A stretch of 64,000 bases of DNA from Myotis daubentonii (lineage: Eukaryota > Chordata > Mammalia > Chiroptera > Vespertilionidae), in contig NC_081844.1 of the NCBI RefSeq assembly GCF_963259705.1, positions 11,827,715-11,891,714 on the forward strand. Direction: 5' to 3'. Each line of letters begins with the position of its first letter. Positions within the stretch are counted from its first letter, which is position 1. Shown here one piece after another: positions 23,400 through 35,239 of this stretch. A program made the translations under genes and the position numbers. A model generated the notes under the pieces. The model was not told where the DNA came from. It did not search any database and was given only the letters and a program-made list of their open reading frames with translations.

Positions 23400-23608
23400 G
23401 CCCGGTCGGTGTGGCTCAGTGGTTGAGCGTTGACCTAGGAACCAGGGGGTCATGGTTCGATTCCTGGTCAGGGCACATGACCGGGTTGCGGCTCAGTCGT
23501 CAGTGGAGTCGGGCAGGAGGCAGCCAATCCATGATTCTCTCTCATCATTGCTGTTTTTCTCTCTCTCTCTCCTTCTCCCTTCCACTTTCTGAAATAAAAA
23601 CATTTAAA
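23400..23608 (+). mobile_element. Ves SINE 6
   Basis: Sense copy with readable A box 'tggctcagtgg' and B box 'ggttcgattcc' (RNA polymerase III promoter elements inherited from a tRNA), CT-rich region and A tail. TSD of 13 bp 'aaaaattatatca' at 23387-23399 and 23609-23621. Confidence 0.95.
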
Positions 23609-23621
23609 AAAAATTATATCA

Positions 23622-25559
23622 ACTTCTTCCAATATAGTATATTTTATTTTGAAGAGTTTAGCTCATCTCTGATTAAAACACTAATAAAGGACACGGTTCT
23701 GGAAAGTAATACTGCTATTGAAAAGAAATTGATCTGCAATAGGATTTCTGTGTAAGGAAGACCTGTCCACTAATGGGACAACTTCTAATTGGCCCGAGAA
23801 CAAGATGACCATAACTAAAAAAACGGGAAGGAGCTGTGTTTTTATATTTTTCTCTAACATGTATTTTATATATGTTCCCACAGTATATTTTTTATACAAT
23901 ATTTAAAAGAGGACTAATGTGAAAATGATGCAATAGCTGGGTGTAACAAAAAGTATCCAATTTTTCCTGGCATTGCTAAACAAGTACAATTCATTGTCTT
24001 TATTTTAGAGCTACTCATATTTTTACGGAGCACCACTTATCACATAAAAATTATGTGACGAACAAAGATTTTCTAAAAGAACCTTAGAAGTAATAAATTC
24101 GAAGCACACTTTTCTAGCCTTGAAAACCTTTTGATCTAGTCTGAAGGATAATTGGTCTTAGACTTCAAATGCATGAGGATTATATAATGAGGAAAGACCT
24201 TTTGAGCTTTTCTGGCTGATGGAACAAGTTTTGGTCTGTTCAACTCAGCTTCAATAGAATTATCTGGATTCATAGGAATGGTAGGTATTATATCTCTTAG
24301 TGTCCACTGAGTTAAAATCTTTTTTTAAGGACACTTCTATTGTAAACACAGTCTAAGCACAGAGCATTGAAAGATACTGTTAAGAAATAGAAAACTAAAG
24401 ACAAACCCAAACACAAAGATAAACCACTTATGGCTCTGAAGTGACCTAGTGGGTGAGGAATCTGTAGTTATCATAGCCTTCAAGTCCCAAAGAAACCAGA
24501 AGTAGCCCCAACAGCCTCTCTTACAGTGTCAAGATCATGAGAAGACTCCACAGGAAGCAGGACTGCAGAACTAGCCCGCGACTGAAACCAGGGCCTCTGT
24601 GGTCTCTTGTACTCATGAGAGGTGGTGACGAAAGCTGTGTCCCACCCCTGCTTGTGCTTCCACCCGGAAAAGTATGGGACTAGAATCTCACCTAGTAAAT
24701 AAACTTCAAATAACTTTTTTAAAGTCCTAAAATTTTGAACCACAAGTTTAAAACTCTGGGAAGAAATGTCTACTATTTTTATGATCTCAAAGTATGAAAG
24801 GATTTCTTAAACAAGGCATTAAAAGCAAACTATTAAAGAAAAGATTAATAAACCTGATTACATTAAAATGAAAACCTGCTGTTCAAAAACTCAGGGTTAA
24901 TTTGCTTCCACTTTTTTCCCTACTATACTTCTATAGTGAGCATGCTGATACATGGATTTTTTTAATGCAAGTATTTTATAAATTAAATTTCTTAAATTGG
25001 AATTGCTGATAGTTTATCAATTTATATTTGCATTAACACTAATTGAAAGTGTGCTTTCGACACTCTTCAATATTGGTTATTATGACTTTAATTTTTGCAT
25101 CTACAATATTTATTTTGTTTCTTGTCTTTTGCTATCTCAAGTAATGCTGTAATAAACATCCTTATGTATATATGTTTTTGAATCATAAATGTCTATGTAA
25201 AATATAGAACTATGTAAGGCATATAGCATAGTCCTATAAATAAAGCTGCTGAATGCAAAATGTATACATTTTCCTAAAACATAAGAAAGTATATTCAGAA
25301 TTTGGGAAATATATATAGAAGTATTGGAAATGCATATTTGGGAAATATATAAAAAATAGAAAATATTGGGAAAAACTCAATTTCCCTTCCTTCATCAACT
25401 AGAAAAATAGTTTTAGAACTGTTTCTTTTAGATTCTCTGCACCAATGGCAATAGCTCAGGGACCACTGGGCTGAGGTGAAGACTCTGGACCCAGCTTCGC
25501 CTATATTTATTTTTGGTGTTCGACATAAAATGAAAAATGAACATGGGTAGAAGGAGGGG
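23622..25559. other. No recognised gene
   Basis: AT-rich. About 24900-25200 resembles antisense remains of an old L1. The 24480-24743 antisense frame has no recognisable domain. Confidence 0.35.
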
Positions 25560-26460
25560 TGAGTAGGCAGAGCATAGTGAATTTTTGGGGCAGTAAAACT
25601 ACTCTGTATGGTATTCTAATGGTGGATACATGTTATTATACACTAGAGGCCCAGTGCACGAAATTCGTGCACCAGGGTGGGGTCCCCTTAGCCCAGCCTG
25701 CACCCTCTCCAATCTGGGATCCCTCGGGGGATGTCCAACTGCCGGTTTAGGCCAGATCCCGGGGATAGGCCCTAAACTGGCAGTCGGACATCTCTCTCAC
25801 AATCCAGAACTGCTGGCTCCTGCCTGCAAGCCTGATCACCCCTAACTGCCTCTGCCTGCTGGCCTGATCACCCTTTACTGCCCCACCTGCTGGCCTGATC
25901 ACTCCTTACTGCCCCCCCTGCCAACCTGGTTGCCCCGTACTGCCCCCATCTTCAGGCCTGGTCACCCTTAACTGCCCCCCTGCCAGCCTGGTCACCCCTT
26001 ACTCCGCCCCCCCCCCCCCTGCTGGCCTGATTGCCCCCAACTGCCCCCCTGCCGGCCTGGTCTCCTCACACAGCCTTCTTGTTCAGTCATTTGGTTGTTC
26101 CTCACTAACCCCCTGCTGGCCTTGTCATCTCACATAGCCTGCTGTTCAGTCATCTGTCTGGTTGTTTCAGTCGTGAAGGCCCCTGGCTTTTTATATATTA
26201 GGATTTGTCCAAAACCATGGAATGTGCAACACCAAGAGTGAACTGTAATGCAAACTATGGATTTGAGAGACAATGATGTGTAAATGTAGGTACATCAATT
26301 GCAACAAATATACCACTTTGGTGGGATGTTGATAATGTGAAAGGCTATATGTGTGTGAGGGCAGGGGGTGGATGGGAAATCATTGTCAACTTCCTGTCAA
26401 CTTCTCTGTGAACCTAAAATTTCCCTGAAATATAAAATCTGTGAATAAAAAAACACAAAC
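25560..26460 (+). mobile_element. Old L1 3' UTR split by a Helitron
   Basis: The left part ends 'ggtggatacatgttattata'. The right part resumes at 26204 with 'tttgtccaaaaccatgg' and 'caccaagagtgaactgtaat' and runs to an A-rich end near 26460. Together they read as one continuous L1M-type 3' UTR once Helitron 9 (25643-26203) is removed. Confidence 0.7.
25643..26203 (-). mobile_element. Non-autonomous Helitron 9 with internal minisatellite
   Basis: Antisense: CTAG at 25643-25646, perfect terminal hairpin 'gtgcacgaaattcgtgcac', 5' end 'ttatatattagga' at right. Positions 25800-26060 are ~30-bp units of the type 'cctgatcaccccttactgcc'. It also has a strong internal foldback (25730-25753 with 25767-25793). 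Confidence 0.93.
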
Positions 26461-27969
26461 ATGGAAACCTCAAAAAATGTGTATATTTTAATTATTGCCA
26501 AATTGCTGTCAAAAGAGATAGTAGCTGTTTGTACTCCGGCCATGAGTTCATGAGAGTGGCTGTTTCCTCATATCCTGCACAAAATTGTACACCCTCTAAG
26601 GTCTCTATCTTTGTAAATCTGGCAAGTGAAGAACAGGATAGCCAGTTTAAAGTCTGCATTTCTTTAGTTATGAGTGTGATTAAACCATTTTTCCTATTTT
26701 CTAAAGTTACTTAGATTTATTTTTCTATGAATTGTCTGTTCATGCCATTTGCCGATTTTTTATTGAGTTTGTTAATTCACTCCACAATCTTTATTGAGCA
26801 CCTCTATGTGCCAGGCTCTGTTCTGGACTCTGGAAAAACAAAGATGAAAAGGGTAGTCAAGGTCCCCTGGGTCATGGAATTTACCATTTATTGGGGAGAG
26901 TCAGGTAACAAATATATAAAACCTACCTTCAATGTAATTAAGAAGATAAAAAATAATATTGGGACAAACAGTAACTGGGAGTAATGGTGCAGGGTACTGA
27001 TTTAGAGGAGGTAAGCTGAGGCAGTATCTTGTTGAATCTATTTTTTCCATTTTCTCTTATTATTAGTATCTGAATATATTACCTTTTTCTATAAGTCCAC
27101 ATATACAACATTTATGATTCTGTTTGGCAGTCATAATTAACATAGACATTTAGTTTTAATTCTACATTTAATGCATTCAATTTACATAACCATCCTTTCT
27201 TCTCATAGCCTTTACATTTCTGAGTTCTTAATTTTGATTCATTTGTTGGTTTGTTTAGATTTTGTCTTTCTGTGATTTTTCAAAAGAACAATTTATGTGT
27301 ACTCTATTCCTTAAATTCTTGCACACCTGAAAAGGCTAGTCTATTGAAGGACAACTTTGCTCAGTATGTAATTCTTGGGTCATACTTTCTTTTCCTCCTA
27401 ACTCTTTAGTTGTTCCAGTGTCTTCTGGCATTGGGTGTCTTCTGAGACCAACTTGATATTTCCATTTCTTCAACATGATTTGCCTTTTACACTGGATATT
27501 CAGAATATTCTTTCTTCATCCCTGAGGTCCAGAAATGTACCAGGATATTGATCAGTGCTGCATCATTCTGCTTAAATTCTCCTAGGACTTCAGACTTGAG
27601 TAAATTTTAGTTTAGACAGTGTTAAGTCTTTTCCATCTTACTGTGTTCTGATCTTCATGTTCTTATTCTAATCTCGCCGCTTGAAATATGTTTGTTATTG
27701 ACATAATGTTTTACTTTTCTCTTTCATTTTCCTCCTGAACTCTGCCAGCTCACTTTTTATTGTCTGTTGTGGAGTTATCATATCTCTCCTGATCTGTTGT
27801 ACCTCTTCTAACTCTTGTTTCAAAGAGGCCATGTTTCTTAATCTTTTCAAATAATGGATGTTTTGAAAAACTTTCTTCTATTTTGAGGCCAAATTTGTCT
27901 TTTGCTGTATATTTGTTATTTGCTTTCTGATTTCATTTTATGCTTCCTTTCAAAAAAAGTTCATTTATT
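26461..27969. other. Old repeat debris, no gene
   Basis: 26530-26760 resembles antisense L1M ORF2 sequence. 26780-26960 ('tattgagcacctctatgtgc' onwards) is an ancient mammalian-wide repeat of the MIR/L2 class. 27320-27960 resembles antisense old L1 ORF1. None retains coding capacity. Confidence 0.4.
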
Positions 27970-28336
27970 TAAATATTTTTAATTTTATTTTTTTTCCTTT
28001 CTTTTTTTTAAATTAAATCTTTATTGTTCAGATTATTACATTTGTTCCTCTTTTTCCCCCCCATAACTCCCCTCCTCCCAGTTCCCGCCCCACCCTCCGC
28101 CCTCACTCCCCACCCACTGTCCTCATCCATAGGTGCACGATTTTTGTCCAGTCTCTTCCTGCATCTCCCACACCCCTTTCCCCCCCAAGAATAGTCAGTC
28201 CATTCCCTTTCTATGTCCCTGATTCTATTATGATCACCAGATTATTTATTCACTTGATTCTTAGATTCACTTGTTGATAGATGCATATTTGTTGTTCATA
28301 ATATGTATCTTTACCTTTTTCTTCTTCTTCCTCTTC

Positions 28337-29230
28337 TTAAAGGATACCTTTCAGCATTTCATATAATACTGGTTTGGTGGTGATGAACTCCTTTAGCTTT
28401 TCCTTATCTGTGAAGCTCTTTATCTGACCTTCAGTTCTGAATGATAGCTTTGCTGGATAAAGTAATCTTGGTTGTAGGTTCTTGGTATTCATCACCTTGA
28501 ATATTTCTTGCCACTCCCTCCTGGCCTTCAAAGTTTCTGTTGAGAAATCAGCTGACAGTCGTATGGGTATTCCCTTGTAGGTAACTGGGTTTCTTTCTCT
28601 TGCTGCTTTTAAGAGTCTCTCTTTGTCTTTTGCTCTTGGCATTTTAATTATGATGTGTCTTGGTATGGTCCTCTTTGGATTCCTTTTGTTTGGGGTTCTC
28701 TGCGCTTCCTGGACCTATAAGTCTATTTCTTTCACCAGGTGGGGGAAGTTTTCTGTCATTATTTCTTCAAATAGGTTTTCAATATCGTGCTCTCTCTCAT
28801 CTTCTGGCACCCCTATAATTCTGATGTTGGTACGCTTGAAGCTGTCCCAGAGGCTCCTTACACTATCTTCATATTTTCAGATTCTTTTTTCATTTTGCTT
28901 TTCCAGTTGGGTGTTTTTTGCTTCTTTGCATTTCAAATCTTTGACTTGATTCTTGCGCTCCTCTGGTCTGCTGTTGGGTGTTTGTATAATACTCTTTATT
29001 TCAGTCAGTGTATGCTTAATTTCTAGTTGGTTCTTTATCACAACATCGAGGGTCTCATTAGATTTCTTGAGGATCTCACTACATTTATCGGCGGTCTCAC
29101 CAGTCTTTTCGAGGGCCTTACTAAGTTTATCGGCAGCTTCTAGACAGTTCTTGAGAGACCTTAAAAGTGTGGTTTTGAGCTCTATATCTTCCATTTCTGA
29201 CATTTGCGTCCTGTTTCTTTGTCTCCGCAT
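28337..29230 (-). pseudogene. HAL1 ORF1 (297 codons) with two nonsense codons
   Basis: ORF1p-type RNA-binding protein. The frame starts 'MRRQRNRTQM' and stays in register for 297 codons to the natural stop. It is broken only by TGA at codon 118 (28877-28879) and TAG at codon 172 (28715-28717), the latter standing where copies C and D have a Gln codon. Residues ~15-115 are Lys/Glu/Leu-rich and probably coiled coil, ~125-200 correspond to the RRM, and ~205-290 to the C-terminal domain ('VTYKGIPIRLSADFSTETL'). No frameshift. This is a recent or mildly decayed copy. Confidence 0.9.
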
Positions 29231-29931
29231 TTTTTTATCTTTTTTATCTTTTCTTGGTGCACCCCCTAGTGGTCTTTGTGGGCAGTCTTGTTGTAGTTAA
29301 GCCTTGATTTGACCTCCAGGCTAACTGGCTATGAGAGTCAGCTGTGTCTGCAGTGGGAGAGCTTCTGTGCTGGATCTCTAGGGCGGTGCTAATCTAGCCT
29401 TTGCCTGAGGCTATCTGGCAAATGGCTCTGCGCAGGGCTTGGGCGGGGCGGGTCCCTGGGGATCTACAAGGCGGGCGGAACAAGCAGTTATGGCTACTCT
29501 CAGTCCCATCTGCAGAGGCTCTGCCTCTCAGAGTCCCAGCAATGGCTGCAAACCTCGGAGAGAAAGCTGCCTTTGAGTTCCGACCAAAGCCAGACAGTCC
29601 CGCTTCTCCCATTTGAGTCTGGGTCCCTAAAGACTCGCCAGGATCTGGAGCTCAGAGTCTGAAACTCCCTCCCGATTGAAAACAACAACCTCGTCCTCCG
29701 CCGTCAGCCCGCTCCGCGTGCACGCACTCCGCACCTCAGTATTTCACTTCAGCACTGCGCCTCCTGAGTCTGGGTATGATATTCTCTTTCCTCCTAGTTG
29801 TAGAATTTCCACTCTGCCAGCCTTCCTGTGGTTCTGGATGATGTCCGTTCTGTCCTTTAGTTATATCTCTGAAGTGGTTGTTCGAGGCAGCAATCTCCGG
29901 CGTTAACCTATGCCGCCATCTTGGTTTCTCC
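29231..29931 (-). promoter_or_regulatory. HAL1 5' UTR / internal promoter region
   Basis: CpG-bearing, GC-rich 5' UTR of the full-length HAL1. At its extreme 5' end 'gccgccatcttgg' (29912-29924) is the reverse complement of CCAAGATGGCGGC, a good YY1 site, placed where YY1 fixes the transcription start in human L1. Transcription would run leftward. Activity is inferred by analogy. Confidence 0.7.
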
Positions 29932-29959
29932 TAAATATTTTTAATTTTATTTTAAAATT

Positions 29960-30290
29960 ATTTTTGGGGGCTTGACATTGATTAATAGGATCATAAGTTG
30001 CAAGTACTGATGCCCACCACCTAAAGATAAGTCATCTTCTGTCAAAATATATTTTGCCCTTTTTACCCTTTACTATTCTCCTCCCTCCCTTCCCACTGCT
30101 AACCACCATACTGTTGTCTGAATACTACTCAGCCATAAGAAGAAATAAAATACTGCCATTTGTGACAACATGGCTAGGACTTGAGAATATTATGCTAAGC
30201 AAAATAAGTCATTCAGGAAAAGCTAAGAACCATGATTTCACTCATATGTGGGATATAAACGTAAAATTCATAAAAAAAAGTTTATATGCA
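29960..30290 (+). mobile_element. Old L1 fragment
   Basis: 30115-30270 is sense L1 ORF2/3' UTR ('aatactactcagccataag', 'ttcactcatatgtgggata'). The left part is T-rich 3'-UTR-like DNA in unclear orientation. Confidence 0.6.
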
Positions 30291-30297
30291 TAGGAGC

Positions 30298-30647
30298 TGT
30301 AATAGACTGTATGTCTGTGTTCCTGCAAAATTCACACGTTGAAACCCAATCCCCAATGTGAGGTATTAGGAGGAGGGAGGTGACTAGGTCATGGGCAGAG
30401 CCTTCATGAATGGGATTAGTGCCCTTATACAGGAGACCTCAGAGAGCTCCTGCCCTGCAGCATGCGAGAACACAGCAAAAAGACGGCCTTCAGTGAGCCA
30501 GGGAGTGAGCTCTCACCAGGCACCGGATCTGCCTGTGCCTTGGTCTTGGACTTCCAACCTCCATAACAGTGAGAAAAACATTCTGCTATTTCTAAGTCAC
30601 CTTGTCTATGGTATTTTTATTATAGCAGTTTGAACGGGCTAAAGACA
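30298..30647 (+). mobile_element. MaLR-like LTR
   Basis: TG...CA ends ('tgtaatagac' to 'ctaaagaca'), 'ggtcatgggcagagccttc', 'gaatgggattagtgccctta' and 'tatggtatttttattatagc' follow the MST-type LTR pattern. Length 350 bp. Confidence 0.6.
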
Positions 30648-30920
30648 GGGCCCCTCACCCATTTCTCTTTTATTTCTCATAAGTTCTCATTTTAATGAAG
30701 AATATTTTAGGGAGGGGGGGGATGTGAATACTGCAGGGCCCACTTCCACTTCAACATGTTAATTTAGAACCATTCTCACTAACTCTGACATCCCAAGGAC
30801 ATGTTACTCCTCAGAGAAGCAAATTTCCCTCTTTATTTTTAGTAAAATTAGTGGATTTTAAAAACATGAAATACATTTAACTTATTGTATAAAGTACAAC
30901 ATGTTGATTTGATACATTTA

Positions 30921-31346
30921 TCCTATATAATAAAAGCCTAGGTGGCGTCACGCTCTTGTGTGATGCCCTCGTGCGACACCCTCACATGATGTCATTACAA
31001 GATGGCCGGCAGGGGAGGGCAGCTGGGGGCAACCGGGCCAGCAGGGGAGGTCAGTTGAGAGTGATCGGGCCAGCAGGGGAGGGCAGTTGGGGACTATCGG
31101 GCTGGCAAGGAACAGTTAGGTGTCAATCAGGCCACCAGGGAGCGGTTAGGGGCAATCAGGTAAGCAGGCAGGTGAGCGGTTAGGAGCCAGCAGTCCCGGA
31201 TTGTGAGAGGGATGTCCGACTGCGGGATCAGGTCTAAACCTGCAGTCAGACATCCTTCGAGGGGTCCCAAATTGGAGAGGGTGCAGGCCGGGATGAGGGA
31301 GACCCCCCTCTCCCATGAACGAATTTTGTGCACTGGGCCATTGTAG
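30921..31346 (+). mobile_element. Non-autonomous Helitron 10
   Basis: Starts 'tcctatataataaaagccta'. The 3' end 'gtgcactgggccattgtag' is degenerate, with no CTAG. Contains ~30-bp minisatellite units ('gggcagttggggactatc') and an internal foldback (about 31211-31256). Confidence 0.85.
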
Positions 31347-31905
31347 CCATAATTAGCACATCTATTGTGTCATCATTATAATTTGTTTTCAGTGGTTTGA
31401 ATAACAAGTTTGATGATTATAATTGAGGTGAGCAGAAGGTCTTGTGACTCATGGTGCAACACATATCTTTTCTGTGTGGTTGCTTAGAGCAGTATTTCAC
31501 GTAATGAAATGTGCATTCATTACCTGGAGCACCTTGTGAAAATACAGGCTTGGATGTAATGAGTCAGGGAAGGAGCCTGAGATTGTGTATTTCTAGCATG
31601 CTCTAGGTGTGCAGGGTTCTGCTAGTCCTGGTCACTTACCTGCTTCCAAACAGGTTGACACCCATGTCACCCAACCTGCCCTGCAGCTCCTGCCCAGGTG
31701 GCCTGCTGCTCTAGAAGATGGCTTTTACAATTTTTGTTTATATTATTTGAGTTAACATTTATTTCTTAAGTTATAATTCTATTGCGTTGGTTTTTTCTTT
31801 TACTTTTTAAAAACATTGTTTTAAGAAGTTGTTGACTATATAATTTCTACTTTGGGAAACTTATTGATTTTTTGTGTGGTCTAAATGCCAGTCTCTTTCT
31901 GAATA
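31347..31905. other. No recognised feature
   Basis: Unique-looking DNA. No coding or repeat signature that I can support. Confidence 0.35.
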
Positions 31906-32370
31906 TGCTGAAGTAGTACTGGAAAAGGAAGTGCATGTGGGAACCATCTGAGTGTCCATCAGTGGATGAACAAATAAATAAAATGTAAAGCTATTCAGCT
32001 ATAAAAAGAAATAAAGTACTGATACATGCTACAACATGACTATGCCATGAATATGTGATGCAAAGTGAAGGAAGCCAGACACAAAAGGCCTCATATTGTA
32101 TGATTCCACTCACAAAATGTTCAAAATAAGCCAATCCATAGAAACAGAAGGTAATTAATGTTTGCCAGAAGCTGAGAGAGGAAGGAATAGGGAATGTCTG
32201 CTAATGAGTACAGGGTTTCTCTTTGAGATGATGACAATGTTTTGGAATTAGCTAGAATGATGGTTTCACAACTTTATGAATATACTAACAGACATTGAGT
32301 TGTACACTTCAGAAGGGTGAGTTTTGTAGTATGTGAATTACACATCGATAAAAATAATTCTTTAAAAATG
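31906..32370 (+). mobile_element. Old L1 3' end
   Basis: Sense L1M-type C-terminus and 3' UTR: 'gagtgtccatcagtggatga', 'attccactcacaaaatg', 'gttgtacacttcagaaggg', ending in an A-rich tail near 32370. Confidence 0.75.
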
Positions 32371-32394
32371 GGTGAATGAATACCAAACAGAGAG

Positions 32395-32831
32395 TGTTGG
32401 AGACCGGGTGTAAGCTGACATGGTCCTTGCACCTGAAGGGGCTAGCCAGGCTGGGACCCTTACCCACACAGTTTTCCCAGACTTGTTTGGATGGCGGTTA
32501 TCAGTAGAATGAGAGCAACCTTTGTAGAATGAGAACAGCCTTTCGTGGCTTAACAAGAAGTCTGTAACTATTTACTGAGATTTGCTGTACTGAGAACTTG
32601 TCCTTCTGCTCTGTCTCTCCCTTAGAGATTAAGAGGAACAAAGAATACATTCCTCTTGACAGACCTCCTATTCAGTGTTTTTGTATAAAAGGCATTGCGT
32701 GGTTAATGAACTTGCTTCAGTTCCTCGATTGATCTGTAATCCTCCCGATCCCACTCTCCTGTCTTCTTTTCTTTTCTCAATTCCCACCTCCCTACCTCAG
32801 ACCGGTTCAACCTGTCAGGCTGGCCCTGACA
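32395..32831 (+). mobile_element. Solo LTR of a class II (beta-like) endogenous retrovirus
   Basis: A 437-bp unit with TG...CA ends ('tgttggagacc' to 'ggccctgaca') flanked by a 6-bp TSD 'agagag' (32389-32394 and 32832-32837). Six bases is the class II (ERV2/ERVK) duplication length. A TATA-like 'gtataaaagg' lies at about 32682, with a CT-rich U5 downstream. No internal retroviral sequence adjoins, so it formed by LTR-LTR recombination. Confidence 0.72.
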
Positions 32832-33271
32832 AGAGAGTGTGTCATTTAAAATCAGCACTAATGACAAATCAACACCTTCAGGGGATTCCCTAGAAATCGC
32901 ATGGTAGGGCTATGGAATGCCTTCCACTTTCCTGGAGCATAAAGTACAAGCTACCATAAAAGCAAGTGCTCAAAGTCATTTTTGTTTTGTTATCAGTGCC
33001 TTCTTCCTGTACAGTCAGAATAATTTCACACTTGCAAGTTTTAAATGTGACTTTAAATTGTCCCCTGTTCTGATACTTAGATGAGCGAAATAATACAGTA
33101 TGATTTTGTGTCTGGGCTCTTTTCCTCATCATTATGTTTTGGACAGTCATATTTATCCATGATTTTATTGGTAGAATTGAGTTTGTTTTCAGTTTGGAAT
33201 GGTGCTATTATAAACTGTCTTTTAAGAAACATAAACTTGCATTTCTTTGGGTATATATTACCTGCAGTTTT

Positions 33272-33481
33272 AAAAAAAATATTTTTTATTTATTTCAGAG
33301 AGAAAGGGAGAGGGAGTGATATGAACATCAACGATGAGAGAGAATCAATGATCGGTTGTGTCCTGCATGCTCCTGACTGGGGATCAAGCCCACAACCCAG
33401 GTATGTGCCCTGACCCAGAATTGAACCATGACCTTCTGGTTCATAGGTCGACACTCAACCATTGAGTCACACCAGCCTGGC
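33272..33481 (-). mobile_element. Ves SINE 7
   Basis: Antisense: A tail at left, 'agagagaaagggagagggag', head 'gagtcacaccagcctgg' at right. An imperfect TSD 'tacctNNagtttta' is visible on both sides. Confidence 0.9.
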
Positions 33482-33719
33482 TACCTTTAGTTTTAAACAA
33501 GACATAATGATCAGATAGTTTCTTGGGAGGCCAACTGAAATGTGCAAGTTTATTTTGTGAAATAAATGATTCATTTGTAATATATAGCACTATGTCTCAT
33601 TTAGCTTCAAAATTAGCTCATGCTGCTGCCAATATCAGGCACAAGCCCCCCTAGCTAATCTCAGAGATGGTGGCTCTGCCCAAAGTCACAACCAATAATT
33701 TGCCTATGATCAATGCAAA

Positions 33720-33928
33720 GGAAAAAAAAAGAAGAAGGAGGAGGAGGAGAAGAAGAAGAAGAAGAAGAAGAAGAAGAAGAAGAAGAAGAAGAAGAAGAAG
33801 AAGAAGAAGAAGAAGAAGAAGAAGAAGAAGAAGGAGAAGAAGGAGAAGAAGAAGAAGAAGAAGAAGAAGAAGAAGAAGAAGAAGAAGAAGAAGAAGAAGA
33901 AGAAGAAGAAGAAGAAGAAGAAGAAGAA
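33720..33928 (+). repeat. Long (GAA)n/(GAG) triplet tract
   Basis: About 210 bp of pure purine on the plus strand: GAA units with a few GGA/GAG interruptions at 33735-33750 and 33832-33846. The poly-Arg, poly-Glu and poly-Phe frames across it (up to 126 codons) are artefacts. Such tracts can form triplex (H-)DNA. Confidence 0.97.
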
Positions 33929-34120
33929 ACAGCTCAACACTGGAGAGGAGTTTTAGCTACTTTACTTGTTTGCCTATTTTTGATGTTCTCTCAAAGCTCT
34001 TCTGTTCCATCAGGGCAGTCCCTGATTGCAGATCTGCAGGTACTTAAGCAGCTCTGCTTGGAAGCCTGAATAACCTGGAAAGGTATTTTCAATTCATTTC
34101 TATGGAGATTTATCACCCAT

Positions 34121-34566
34121 TGTGCATTGAATTATACTCCCCCCAATTCATACATTGAAGTTCTAACTCCCAGTACCTCAGGATGTGATTTTATTTGGAA
34201 ATAGAGTCATTACAAATGTAATTAGTTAAGATGAAGTCATCAGAGTAGGTTTCATCCAATTTGACAGGTGCCCTCAGGAAAAGGACAAATTTGGACACAA
34301 AGACAGGCACACAGAGACAACACCATGTGAAGATGAAGGTAGAGATCAGGGTGATGCTTCCACAAGCCATGGAATGCTGAAGAGGGACCGAAACCACCAG
34401 ATTCTAGAAGAGAAACAGGGAAAAGTTCCTTCTCTCACAATCCTCAGGAGAAACCAACCCCGCTGACACCTTGATCTTAGACTTCCAGCCCCCAGGGCTG
34501 TGAACAATACCTTCCTTTTGTGTAAGCCACCCAGTCTGAAGCACCTTTTTAAAGGCAGACTGATAC
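34121..34566 (+). mobile_element. MaLR-like LTR
   Basis: 'tgtgcattgaattatactcc' start, 'tgtgattttatttggaaata', 'acaccatgtgaagatgaagg', 'gacaccttgatcttagactt' and a 'tgatacatca' end. It is the best preserved of the five copies of this LTR type. Confidence 0.6.
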
Positions 34567-34609
34567 ATCACCCTTTACAGTATAGTACCCTGGGTCATTG
34601 TTTATTTGC

Positions 34610-34840
34610 CTAATTCTTTTTTGGCTCCTAATTTGGGCTTAATCCTTGGCCCTTAAAGCTGTGAAATTTTGGGTGGGTTATTCAACCTGTCTAAACATCA
34701 GTGTTCCGACCTGGATAATTAGGATAATAATTATTCCTACATCATAGTATTATTGTGAGAATTAAATACAACCTGCATATAAAGAAATTCTTAAAATATC
34801 TCTAAATAATGCTTTTCATGAATATTAACTATCATTATTA
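34610..34840 (+). repeat. MIR SINE
   Basis: Core-SINE pattern: 'gggtgggttattcaacctg', 'ggataattaggataataat', 'attattgtgagaattaaata'. Ancient mammalian-wide repeat. Confidence 0.65.
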
Positions 34841-35239
34841 CACACTCAGTCACAACCTTACTAAATTCCAAAAAGCAGAACTTGTATAAGCCACATTTTC
34901 TGGGACACAGAAACATGCACAAAGTTAATAAAAATAAATTCTCCTTAATAATAAAGGAAAAAGAAATAAAAACTGTAGTGATAGACTATTTGAAGGTAAG
35001 ACAATCATGACATCAAATTTAATGTATATAGCCACAACATAATTTTTTTTGGATAACAAAGAATAGCTTTAAGCATTTTTATTTTTAATCAAGAAAATTT
35101 AATCAAGTAAATAAACAACGTAGGTAGCACAAGGAGCTAGAAAAAGCAATAAAGTGATTCTAAGACAGCAGGATGAGGAAACTGATAAAGACAAAGTAAA
35201 ATGATAGCAAGAACAAAATATGTCATTCTGGTAACTAAC

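Larger units (their letters stand above)
27991..29931 (-). mobile_element. Full-length HAL1 (copy B) with 21-bp TSD
   Basis: Antisense, about 1.94 kb, from poly-A (T run at 27991-28015) through a pyrimidine-rich 3' UTR, ORF1 (28337-29230) and a GC-rich 5' UTR to the 5' terminus near 29931. The 21-bp TSD (27970-27990 and 29932-29952, beginning 'taaatatttttaatttta') is perfect. It has no ORF2, so it depended on L1 for movement. It inserted into older antisense L1-like sequence. Confidence 0.93.

Noticed and set aside
23400..23480. tRNA-like sequence with A and B boxes
   Set aside because: It is the head of a Ves SINE with a CT-rich body, A tail and TSD, not a tRNA gene.
25800..26060. Regular ~30-bp repeats resembling a CRISPR array
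   Set aside because: Units are degenerate with no conserved repeat/unique spacer alternation, and they lie in a Helitron in a mammalian genome.
28623..29300. Plus-strand frames of 79-115 codons
   Set aside because: Antisense of HAL1 copy B ORF1.
33667..34069. Open frames of 118-126 codons on the plus strand rich in Arg or Glu
   Set aside because: They are translations of the GAA/GAG tract; no unique protein sequence of note flanks it.
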